Of a DNA stretch of 37,777 nt, positions 15,682-21,712 are shown piece by piece. Where the stretch lies: the IMG/VR virus record IMGVR_UViG_3300028829_001498, positions 1 to 37,777 of that record, one strand, 5' to 3'. A program made the position numbers and the translations under genes. This DNA is from a virus. How positions within the stretch are numbered: position 1 is the first letter of the stretch; each line of letters opens with the position of its first letter. The notes below the pieces were generated by a model. That model was not told the origin of the DNA. It worked only from the letters and a program-made list of their open reading frames with translations, and did not search any database.

Positions 15682-15746
15682 TAATAGAAGTTGAACGATA
15701 GGTTGCATTTGGCTCCTGTTTTGGCTTCACTAAAAAAAAAGGAAAA

Positions 15747-16745
15747 ATGTTAGAAATAAACAAACTAACCAGGACTCTTATTGTTTCTCCTGGTTCAAAA
15801 CACATAGAAACAAAAATAATACCAACAAGTAAGATATATGTACCAAAGTCTGCTAAGGGTAAAACTCTTAACAGAGCTAGAAAAAAATATCTTAATCAAG
15901 ACCACATTAACAAATTAGCAGTAGCTTTAAAGGAAATAGATTACTCTAAAAGACCACCGATTGTTACAAAAAAACATCAATGGGTTGAAGGAGTATTTTA
16001 TGAATATGAACTTGTTGCTGGTGCTCATAGATTTTCAGCGTTTGAAAAAATGGGTATTAGTGAGTGGATATTTGACGTATACGAATTAGGAACACAAGGT
16101 GTTAAATCTGATTTGGCAATGTCAACTTTACAAATTAGAGAAAACGACCATCAACCTGAACTTGCAAGTACAGCTGATGACTTGACTAATATTATGTCAT
16201 ACCTAATTAGTAAAAATCTTATAGGCAATACAGAGCAATCTATATCTGATTATCTTGCAGAAAATACCTCAAACTTAAATGGTAACACTTTTAAAAAAGT
16301 GGTATTGGCAACTGTTAGAAAAAATGGTGCCTATCAAGATATAAGAACTTTTCCGTCTAGTGATATACCAACATTCATGGAAAAGAATATTAAACAAGGT
16401 GAAAAATACCCTTACGTTTGTGGTGGAAGTCACGATGTTAAAAGAGATAAATTTGGTTGGTCAGTTTTAGAAGGATACGAATATGAGTATTTGACCAATG
16501 CATTAAAAAGATTAGATGAAACTGATAAAGCTTCATACTTTATATTGCATACTAAAGCACCTACTGAAAAAAGAGGTCTTGATACAAGAAGAAAAGATAT
16601 GAAAAAATCTTTTGAACAACTTGAAAGAGGTATAGAAAAGGCATACAAGTATAAAAAGAAACATGGTGAGTGGCCATGGAATATTGAAGCCTTTCTAGGA
16701 CAAGATGTTAAAAACAAAGAAAGTAATTTCTTAACCACTATCTAA
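15747..16745 (+). CDS. ParB/Srx-fold nuclease-like protein
   Basis: A 332-residue protein whose N-terminal part has the ParB box: YELVAGAHRFSAFEKMG (AGAHRFSAF at 91-99; usual GEHRxxA) after a RPPIV strand. In ParB proteins this box binds CTP or carries nuclease/ATPase activity, while the following helical region binds DNA. No ParA homologue is seen nearby, so plasmid-type partition is unlikely. Proteins like this in phages are usually annotated ParB-like nucleases with unknown roles. It starts after AAAAAAGGAAAA. The C-terminal 130 residues are not recognised. Confidence 0.75.
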   Translation: MLEINKLTRTLIVSPGSKHIETKIIPTSKIYVPKSAKGKTLNRARKKYLNQDHINKLAVALKEIDYSKRPPIVTKKHQWVEGVFYEYELVAGAHRFSAFEKMGISEWIFDVYELGTQGVKSDLAMSTLQIRENDHQPELASTADDLTNIMSYLISKNLIGNTEQSISDYLAENTSNLNGNTFKKVVLATVRKNGAYQDIRTFPSSDIPTFMEKNIKQGEKYPYVCGGSHDVKRDKFGWSVLEGYEYEYLTNALKRLDETDKASYFILHTKAPTEKRGLDTRRKDMKKSFEQLERGIEKAYKYKKKHGEWPWNIEAFLGQDVKNKESNFLTTI

Positions 16746-16755
16746 AATAATTTTT

Positions 16756-16787
16756 ATAGGGGTTGTAATTTTAAAAACAATCCCTAT
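16756..16787 (+). other. Long hairpin upstream of the hsp20 late promoter
   Basis: ATAGGGGTTGT (16756-16766) pairs with ACAATCCCTAT (16777-16787), eleven base pairs with one G-T, loop of ten bases. The 3' arm runs directly into the TATAAATA octamer. It lacks a T-run on either side and so is only a weak terminator candidate. Confidence 0.5.
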
Positions 16788-16794
16788 ATAAATA
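16787..16794 (+). promoter_or_regulatory. T4-type late promoter of hsp20 (TATAAATA)
   Basis: Exact late octamer. The predicted start (about 16800) falls at a second hairpin, GTAGAC (16798-16803) with GTCTAC (16814-16819), so the transcript would begin with a stem-loop followed by an AAAGGAG ribosome binding site. Confidence 0.65.
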
Positions 16795-16850
16795 ACTGTA
16801 GACGCCATAATGGGTCTACTTAAATTAACTTGCTTAACAAAGGAGATAAT

Positions 16851-17300
16851 ATGACTAATAAAGCAATTTCAATTTTCAATCAATTAAGACCACTATCAGT
16901 AGGATTTGATGATGTGTTTGACCATTTCCAAGGAATGTTTGATCACCAATATGATTCTATAAATACTCCAAACTATCCACCATATAATATCATTAAGACA
17001 GGTAAATATACCTATGATATTCAGGTTGCTCTTGCAGGCTATGGTAAGAAGGACGTAGATGTGTCTTTTGAAAATAACACCTTAACTATTAAATCTGTTA
17101 AAGACGAATCAGAAAAAGAGGTTGAGGAAAACGATGGTATACTACACAAAGGTATTGCCAAACGTATGTTTACTAAATCTTTTACTATTGCCGATGATGT
17201 AGAAATCAAAGGTGCTGAACTAAAAGATGGTCTTTTAAGTGTTTCTATGGAACGAATCATACCAGAGAACAAAAAGGCTAGAAAAATACAGATAAAATAA
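16851..17300 (+). CDS. hsp20: Small heat-shock protein Hsp20
   Basis: A 149-residue protein from ATG 16851, chosen because AAAGGAG ends five bases before it; an upstream TTG lacks support. The alpha-crystallin domain is clear: YDIQVALAGYGKKDVDVSFENNTLTIKS, then the loop, FTKSFTIADDVEIKGAELKDGLLSVSMER and a closing KKARKIQIK with the C-terminal I-x-I type anchor. Small heat-shock proteins hold unfolding proteins. hsp20 is a frequent gene of marine T4-like phages, where a role during virion assembly has been suggested. The late promoter upstream agrees with late expression. Confidence 0.95.
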   Translation: MTNKAISIFNQLRPLSVGFDDVFDHFQGMFDHQYDSINTPNYPPYNIIKTGKYTYDIQVALAGYGKKDVDVSFENNTLTIKSVKDESEKEVEENDGILHKGIAKRMFTKSFTIADDVEIKGAELKDGLLSVSMERIIPENKKARKIQIK

Positions 17301-17313
17301 ACTAAAAAAAAGT

Positions 17314-17346
17314 GGAAGGGAGCATTGACTTCCTTCCTCTTTTATT
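17314..17346 (+). terminator. Rho-independent terminator after hsp20, overlapping the next promoter
   Basis: Stem GGAAGGGAG (17314-17322) with CTTCCTTCC (17329-17337), nine pairs with one G-T, six-base loop CATTGA, followed by TCTTTTATT. The -35 box of the peroxiredoxin promoter lies within the loop and 3' arm. Confidence 0.82.
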
Positions 17347-17353
17347 ATATAAT
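17325..17353 (+). promoter_or_regulatory. Sigma70-type promoter of the peroxiredoxin gene
   Basis: TTGACT (17325-17330), 17-base spacer, consensus TATAAT (17348-17353). The ATG at 17365 is about five bases after the predicted +1, so the leader is almost absent. Confidence 0.8.
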
Positions 17354-17364
17354 GAGAGTATATT

Positions 17365-17913
17365 ATGAAAATACCAAATATAACATTTAAGACTAGAGTT
17401 GGTGACCTGACCGAATCAGGAGAATGTAACTTTGAAGAAGGCAAATGGGTTGATGTAACATCAGCTAATCTTTTTGACAATAAAAAAGTTGTTTTGTTTA
17501 GTTTACCAGGTGCTTTTACACCTACATGTACATCACAACAACTACCTGGTTTTGAATCAAGAGTAAAAGCTTTTAAGATTTCTCACAACATAGATGAAGT
17601 TTATTGTGTTTCAGTAAATGATTCGTTTGTGATGAATGCATGGGCTCAAGCAGCAAATATAAAAAACGTTAAGATGATACCAGATGGTAATGGTGAACTA
17701 ACAAAAGCATTAGATATGTTAGTTACTAAAGAGGCTATTGGTTTTGGTTACCGTTCTTGGAGATATGCAGCTGTAATAAATGACGGTGAGATAGAGAAAA
17801 TGTTTGTAGAACCTGGTAAAGAGATCAATGATCCTTCGGATCCATATGGTGTTTCTTCTCCAGAAAACGTTTTATCTTACTTACAAAGTGAAGAAATTAA
17901 GAGGTCAGTTTAA
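17365..17913 (+). CDS. Peroxiredoxin (Prx5/AhpE-type thioredoxin fold)
   Basis: A 182-residue protein with the Prx5 active-site segment LPGAFTPTCTSQQLPGF, in which C55 is the peroxidatic cysteine and T52 and the later R (YRSWRYAAVI) are the usual partners. The VSVNDSFVMNAWAQ stretch is also typical of the family. It reduces peroxides using glutaredoxin or thioredoxin. It probably protects the infected cell or phage iron-sulfur and 2OG enzymes from oxidative damage; that role is inference. It has its own strong promoter directly behind the hsp20 terminator. Confidence 0.93.
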   Translation: MKIPNITFKTRVGDLTESGECNFEEGKWVDVTSANLFDNKKVVLFSLPGAFTPTCTSQQLPGFESRVKAFKISHNIDEVYCVSVNDSFVMNAWAQAANIKNVKMIPDGNGELTKALDMLVTKEAIGFGYRSWRYAAVINDGEIEKMFVEPGKEINDPSDPYGVSSPENVLSYLQSEEIKRSV

Positions 17914-17916
17914 GGC

Positions 17917-17945
17917 TTGACTTTTTATTTGATCTGTAGTAGGAT
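17917..17945 (+). promoter_or_regulatory. Sigma70-type promoter of tRNA-Gly(UCC) (TTGACT-17-TAGGAT)
   Basis: TTGACT (17917-17922), 17-base spacer, TAGGAT (17940-17945). The first base of the tRNA acceptor stem lies eight bases after the -10 box, so the primary transcript would begin at or next to the mature 5' end of the tRNA. Confidence 0.78.
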
Positions 17946-17952
17946 CAATAAT

Positions 17953-18026
17953 GCGGATATAGTATAAAAGTATTATGAGAGATTTCCAATCTTTAGAACT
18001 TGGGGCAGTACCAAGTATCCGCTCCA
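17953..18026 (+). tRNA. Aberrant tRNA-Gly (anticodon UCC) lacking elbow motifs, CCA encoded
   Basis: Acceptor GCGGATA (17953-17959) pairs perfectly with TATCCGC (18016-18022), discriminator T, then CCA (18024-18026). Anticodon arm AGAGA-TTTCCAA-TCTTT gives anticodon TCC. T stem CTTGG/CCAAG is perfect with a seven-base loop, but the loop is GGCAGTA instead of TTCRANN. The D arm has only about three pairs (GTA/TAT) and its loop AAAAGTA-like sequence lacks the GG dinucleotide. Thus both partners of the D-loop/T-loop elbow are missing, while known glycine identity elements (G1-C72, C2-G71, G3-C70, C35, C36, U73) are kept. A dedicated promoter abuts it. General tRNA finders may score it poorly. 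Confidence 0.75.
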
Positions 18027-18054
18027 TTAAACAATGAAAAAAGGTGAATATATT

Positions 18055-18717
18055 ATGAACTTGTCAACAGACACAATCGCAATGCTTAAAAACTTTTCTG
18101 ACATCAATCAGAATATTTTAATTAAGCCAGGAAATAAAATACAAACTATTTCCAATATGAGAAATATTTTAGCAGAAGCTGAAATAAAAGAAAAATTTGA
18201 TAGCGAATTTGCTATCTATGATCTACCACAATTTTTAAGATCACTAGACTTATTTAAAAGTCCTGAACTTAAATTTAATGGTGGTTCTAACATGACAATC
18301 AGTGAGGCTAAATCTAGTAAATCAGTTAAGTATTTCTTTTCTGATAAATCTACTGTATTTACACCTAACAAGATTAACATGCCAGATAATCATGTCACAT
18401 TTACATTAAAGAATGATGACTTGGCAGAATTACACAAAGGTGTTACAACTTTAAATTTACCAGATGTATCTGTAATAGGTGATGGTAAAAACATTAAACT
18501 TGTTGCAACAGATAAAAAGAATAAATCTTCTAACGAAGTATCTACTGTAATTGGCGAATCAGATATTAAGTTTACTGCTTACTTTAAATCAGAAAACTTT
18601 AAAATGATACCAGATGATTACGATGTAGCAATCTCAAAAGCAAAAATATCTAGTTTCATTTCTAGAGGTAAGAACGTAAAATATTGGATCGCATTAGAAC
18701 CTGACAGTGAGTTTTAG
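18055..18717 (+). CDS. 45: Sliding clamp gp45
   Basis: ATG 18055 follows AAGGTG and gives 220 residues (T4 gp45 is 228). It begins MNLSTDTIAMLKNFSDINQNILIKPG (T4 MKLSKDTTALLKNFATINSGIMLKSG), keeps FAIYDLPQFLRSLDLF (T4 VAIYDLNGFLGILSLV), NFKMIPDDYDVAISK and the C-terminal YWIALEPDSEF (T4 YVVALEADSTHDF). It forms the trimeric ring that tethers gp43 polymerase and, with gp55, activates late promoters. It is probably co-transcribed with the tRNA-Gly(UCC) gene immediately upstream. The upstream in-frame start at 18034 is rejected for lack of a ribosome site. Confidence 0.95.
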   Translation: MNLSTDTIAMLKNFSDINQNILIKPGNKIQTISNMRNILAEAEIKEKFDSEFAIYDLPQFLRSLDLFKSPELKFNGGSNMTISEAKSSKSVKYFFSDKSTVFTPNKINMPDNHVTFTLKNDDLAELHKGVTTLNLPDVSVIGDGKNIKLVATDKKNKSSNEVSTVIGESDIKFTAYFKSENFKMIPDDYDVAISKAKISSFISRGKNVKYWIALEPDSEF

Positions 18718-18719
18718 TA

Positions 18720-19019
18720 ATGAAATTCACAAAAACAGAATGGCACCAAGTATCTTCTGAATTTAAATATGATGTTCCAGATGAATCTATTATAGAAACA
18801 TTTGGCTCATTACAAAGATTTAAAGAAATCATATCACACCAAGACCAAGAATTTGGTTCTAAATTAGAAGCTCATGGTGAAGAACCAACAGCTGAGGAAA
18901 GTGATAAGTTTTGGGATTTTGTTTCCGAAAGTGATTATGACCGAGAAGATGATTGGTGGACTGATAGAAAAGGTGGCTATGATGTCACTTATCTATATGA
19001 AAAAGATGAAGTTAAATAA
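18720..19019 (+). CDS. Conserved small acidic protein between gp45 and gp44, unknown
   Basis: A 99-residue acidic protein beginning two bases after the gp45 stop. It contains a Trp-rich block (FWDFVSESDYDREDDWWTDRKGGYDV). I do not recognise a family or catalytic motif. Its position inside the clamp/clamp-loader operon suggests a replication- or transcription-associated accessory function, but that is context only. It does not resemble T4 gp33 or gp44.1 closely enough to name. Confidence 0.6.
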   Translation: MKFTKTEWHQVSSEFKYDVPDESIIETFGSLQRFKEIISHQDQEFGSKLEAHGEEPTAEESDKFWDFVSESDYDREDDWWTDRKGGYDVTYLYEKDEVK

Positions 19020-19041
19020 TGAATAAAGTGAGGTTTATATT

Positions 19042-19986
19042 ATGGCAGATTTCTTATGGGTGGAACAATACCGTCCAAAGACTATTGAAGATTGTATCTT
19101 ACCAGAGGATACAAAGAAAACATTTTTAGAATTTTTAGATAAAAAAGAATTACCTAATATGTTATTAACTGGTACTGCTGGTACCGGTAAGACAACTGTA
19201 GCACGTGCATTGTGTGAGCAGTTAAACCTTGATTATATCATAATCAATGGCTCAGACGAGGGTCGTCAAATAGATACATTGAGGTATAAGATTAAAAACT
19301 TTGCAACAACTGTATCTTTCAATACAGAATCAAAACATAAAGTAGTCATAATTGACGAGGCAGATTATATGAACGCCGAGTCTGTACAGCCTGCTTTAAG
19401 AAACTTCATAGAAAGTTTTTATAACAACTGTAGATTCATATTTACTTGTAACTATAAGAACAAAATCATACCAGCTTTACATAGTCGTTGTACTGTTATT
19501 GACTTTAAGGTCACTAATGGTCAAGTTAAGAAGACAGCTATAGCATTTATGCAACGTATGGAGGGTATCTTAAAAGAACAAGAGATTGAGTATGATAAGA
19601 AGACATTGGCTCAGTTAATTGAGAAACATTATCCAGACTTTAGAAGAACTATAAACGAACTTCAAAGGTATTCTGTACGTGGTAAGATTGACAGTGGTAT
19701 TCTATTCAATTTAAAAGAGACCGACTACAAAAATCTTATGCTTCATTTGAAGAAAAAAGAGTTTGATAGTATGAGAAAGTGGGTAATTCAACATTTAGAT
19801 ATGGACGCTACTGATTTATTCAGAGGTGTCTATGATATTTTATATGAAACCCTAGAACCTAAATCCGTACCACAAGCAATACTGATCATCGCCGGATATC
19901 AGTATAAGGCGGCTTTTGTAGCAGACCATGAGATCAATACAATAGCTTGTTTAACTGAAATCATGGCCAACTGTAAATTCAAATGA
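19042..19986 (+). CDS. 44: Clamp loader large subunit gp44 (AAA+)
   Basis: The 314-residue product (T4 gp44 is 319) begins FLWVEQYRPKTIEDCILP, the typical N-terminus of clamp loader ATPases. Walker A is GTAGTGKTT (44-52), Walker B with DEAD (105-108), and the SRC motif with the trans-acting arginine finger lies at 148-150. Four gp44 and one gp62 subunit load the gp45 ring on primer-template junctions. gp62 is separated from it here by a GIY-YIG-like gene, a small ORF and a tRNA, whereas in T4 the two genes are adjacent. Confidence 0.96.
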   Translation: MADFLWVEQYRPKTIEDCILPEDTKKTFLEFLDKKELPNMLLTGTAGTGKTTVARALCEQLNLDYIIINGSDEGRQIDTLRYKIKNFATTVSFNTESKHKVVIIDEADYMNAESVQPALRNFIESFYNNCRFIFTCNYKNKIIPALHSRCTVIDFKVTNGQVKKTAIAFMQRMEGILKEQEIEYDKKTLAQLIEKHYPDFRRTINELQRYSVRGKIDSGILFNLKETDYKNLMLHLKKKEFDSMRKWVIQHLDMDATDLFRGVYDILYETLEPKSVPQAILIIAGYQYKAAFVADHEINTIACLTEIMANCKFK

Positions 19987-20648
19987 TTGCTTGGTTATAC
20001 GGTTTCTTTCAGTTAGACATGAAATCAGGAATATATTTCCTGACAGTAGGTAAAACGACAGATAAAAAAGAACGAGTAGATAATTATAAAACTACAAACG
20101 CCAATATTACTTTTGAATACTTAAAAGAAGTTAAACCTAACTTCTTAACTAAAGCTGAAGGCGAGCTTTTAGAACACTTAAAGAAATACTATAAATTGTG
20201 GAAGACCTCTACCGAACAGTTTGAGATAGGTACTACAATAGAAGATGTACAAAAAGCAGAGAAGATATTATTAGAAGTGATGGACAAGGTCAAAACTAAA
20301 AGTAATGATGTTAAAGATATCACGTATGAATATGGTACTATTGATGGTGTGAAAGATATCAGAGATTTGAGAAAACCTTGTACTTTTATTCCAGGAGAAG
20401 TGGCTATGGTAGTCACTAGAGCTGGTGTCTATGCTAGAGGTAAAAAATATACTACAGAACGCTCAAGAACTTATTTAACTAAATACCAGAAAAAAGGCAG
20501 ACGCCTTATAGAATTAAAGCAAGAACAGCGAGTACCGATTAGCAACTATGCTTGGGATATAATACAAGTTGTGAAAGCAAACGAAAGAGAAAAACAAAAA
20601 CAACAAGAAGAATTTGAGAAGAAATATGGCAAAAAGAACGCTGTTTAG
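19983..20648 (+). CDS. GIY-YIG/T5orf172-like protein inserted in the clamp-loader operon
   Basis: A 221-residue protein starting with an ATGA overlap on gene 44. Residues about 16-45 read GIYFLTVGKTTDKKERVDNYKTTN, which fits the GIY-YIG superfamily branch called T5orf172/MUG113 (GIY..., then GxT.d...R...). The later LTKAEGELLEHLK and KTSTEQFEI segments fit the rest of that domain, including an E-x-F strand. The C-terminal half is basic and probably binds nucleic acid. Such proteins can be homing-type or repair nucleases. An internal ATG (20019) directly before the motif is an alternative start. Nuclease activity is inferred, not shown. Confidence 0.58.
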   Translation: MIAWLYGFFQLDMKSGIYFLTVGKTTDKKERVDNYKTTNANITFEYLKEVKPNFLTKAEGELLEHLKKYYKLWKTSTEQFEIGTTIEDVQKAEKILLEVMDKVKTKSNDVKDITYEYGTIDGVKDIRDLRKPCTFIPGEVAMVVTRAGVYARGKKYTTERSRTYLTKYQKKGRRLIELKQEQRVPISNYAWDIIQVVKANEREKQKQQEEFEKKYGKKNAV

Positions 20649-20790
20649 AGTGTGTTTAGTAAAATTGAGAATGCTTTGGGCTGACATAAGAGGTCATCAT
20701 GGAAAAGTTTGGGATTATGAACCAAGCCAGTACTACATGGGCATGAACAAAGGAAAAAGAGACCACGAAAAACGACACAGAATTAAATGA
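20626..20790 (+). CDS. Small basic ORF, 54 residues, unknown
   Basis: Begins at ATG 20626 inside the end of the preceding gene (23-nt overlap) and ends eight bases before tRNA-Thr. The product starts MAKRTLFRVCLVKLRMLWAD and ends with a Lys/Arg/His-rich stretch containing WDYEPSQYYMGMNKG. Overlap length and packing are like those of the surrounding real genes, and it fills a gap that would otherwise be empty, but no homologue is recognised. Confidence 0.5.
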   Translation: MAKRTLFRVCLVKLRMLWADIRGHHGKVWDYEPSQYYMGMNKGKRDHEKRHRIK

Positions 20791-20798
20791 AAGGAACC

Positions 20799-20874
20799 GC
20801 CCTTTTAGCTCAGCTGGTAGAGCAACTGATTTGTAATCAGTAGGTCGTCTGTTCGACTCGGACAAAGGGCACCA
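20799..20874 (+). tRNA. tRNA-Thr (anticodon TGT), CCA encoded
   Basis: Canonical cloverleaf: acceptor GCCCTTT/AAAGGGC, D arm GCTC-AGCTGGTA-GAGC with GG, anticodon arm CTGAT-TTGTAAT-type loop TTTGTAA giving TGT, T stem GTCTG/CGGAC with normal loop TTCGACT, discriminator A and CCA. It reads ACA codons, common in this AT-rich genome. Unlike the two glycine tRNAs in the window, its elbow motifs are intact. Confidence 0.95.
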
Positions 20875-20882
20875 GAATTATT

Positions 20883-21275
20883 ATGTACGAATTGAAAGAT
20901 TATTTAAAAGCTATTAACGAAACAAAAGTCAACCTTTTGGACACCACGGATATCGCCTGGTCTAAAAAGTACCCTCCATATATCATTAATAAGTGTTTAT
21001 CTATGTTTTGGGACACACTTCCACATGCCAATGAAATGAATGGTTATCACTTCTTGGACAAAGATATACAGTTTACTTTTTTACTAAATAGTATCAGACC
21101 AAAGAAACGTTTTGGAGGTAAATGGCTTAAGCAAACAAAACTAAATGACTTGGAATATGTTAAAGAGTATTATGGCTATAGTAATGAAAAAGCAAAACAG
21201 GCCCTAACCATACTCACAAAAGAACAAATTAATAAGATTAAAGAAGCCACATATAAAGGCGGGAGAACTAGATGA
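20883..21275 (+). CDS. 62: Clamp loader small subunit gp62
   Basis: A 130-residue protein matching the marine T4-like form of gp62: LKAINETKVNLLDT, PPYIINKCLSMFWDT, ANEMNGYHFLDKDIQFTFLLNSIRPKKRFGGKWLK and a C-terminal VKEYYGYSNEKAKQALTILTKEQI. This version is shorter than T4 gp62 (187 residues) but the same signatures occur in cyanophages, from memory. It bridges the four gp44 subunits in the loader. It is followed by regA with an ATGA overlap, the same order as in T4 (44-62-regA-43), supporting the assignment. Confidence 0.87.
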   Translation: MYELKDYLKAINETKVNLLDTTDIAWSKKYPPYIINKCLSMFWDTLPHANEMNGYHFLDKDIQFTFLLNSIRPKKRFGGKWLKQTKLNDLEYVKEYYGYSNEKAKQALTILTKEQINKIKEATYKGGRTR

Positions 21276-21712
21276 ATGAAGAAGTAAAGTGGTCACAGGA
21301 TAGCATGTTAGAAGTAACTCTAACCCAACCAGATGATTTTTTAAAAGTCAGAGAAACACTTACTAGAATAGGTGTCGCAAGTAGAAAAGATAAAACACTA
21401 TTTCAATCTTGTCATATTCTACATAAACAAGGGAAATATTACATAGTACATTTTAAAGAGTTATTTGCTTTAGACGGCAAGAAAGCAACTCTAATTAACA
21501 ACGATATTCAACGTAGAAATACTATTGCTATATTGTTACAAGACTGGAATTTAATAGATATTATTGAAAAAGAAACAGCAATATCAAATAAGGCACCATT
21601 ATCACAAATTAAAGTATTACCATTTAAAGAGAAAAAAGAGTGGATATTATCTGCTAAATATAATATAGGTAAGAAAATAGTTAAGGAAGATAATGCAGAT
21701 ACCAAAGTTTAG
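21272..21712 (+). CDS. regA: RegA translational repressor
   Basis: A 146-residue protein whose residues 12-135 align with T4 RegA (122 residues): LEVTLTQPDDFLKVRETLTRIGVASRKDKTLFQSCHILHKQGKYYIVHFKELFALDG against T4 IEITLKKPEDFLKVKETLTRMGIANNKDKVLYQSCHILQKKGLYYIVHFKEMLRMDG. RegA binds near the start codons of many early phage mRNAs and blocks ribosome binding. A short N-terminal and C-terminal extension is present. The mRNA of several leaderless genes in this phage would offer RegA an unusual target. Confidence 0.96.
   Translation: MNEEVKWSQDSMLEVTLTQPDDFLKVRETLTRIGVASRKDKTLFQSCHILHKQGKYYIVHFKELFALDGKKATLINNDIQRRNTIAILLQDWNLIDIIEKETAISNKAPLSQIKVLPFKEKKEWILSAKYNIGKKIVKEDNADTKV

Noticed and set aside
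20656-20865. Minus-strand ORF of 69 codons over the small ORF and tRNA-Thr
   Set aside because: Antisense to a canonical tRNA; its product (MSESNRRPTDYKSVALPAELKG) is a well-known artefact translated from tRNA antisense sequence.
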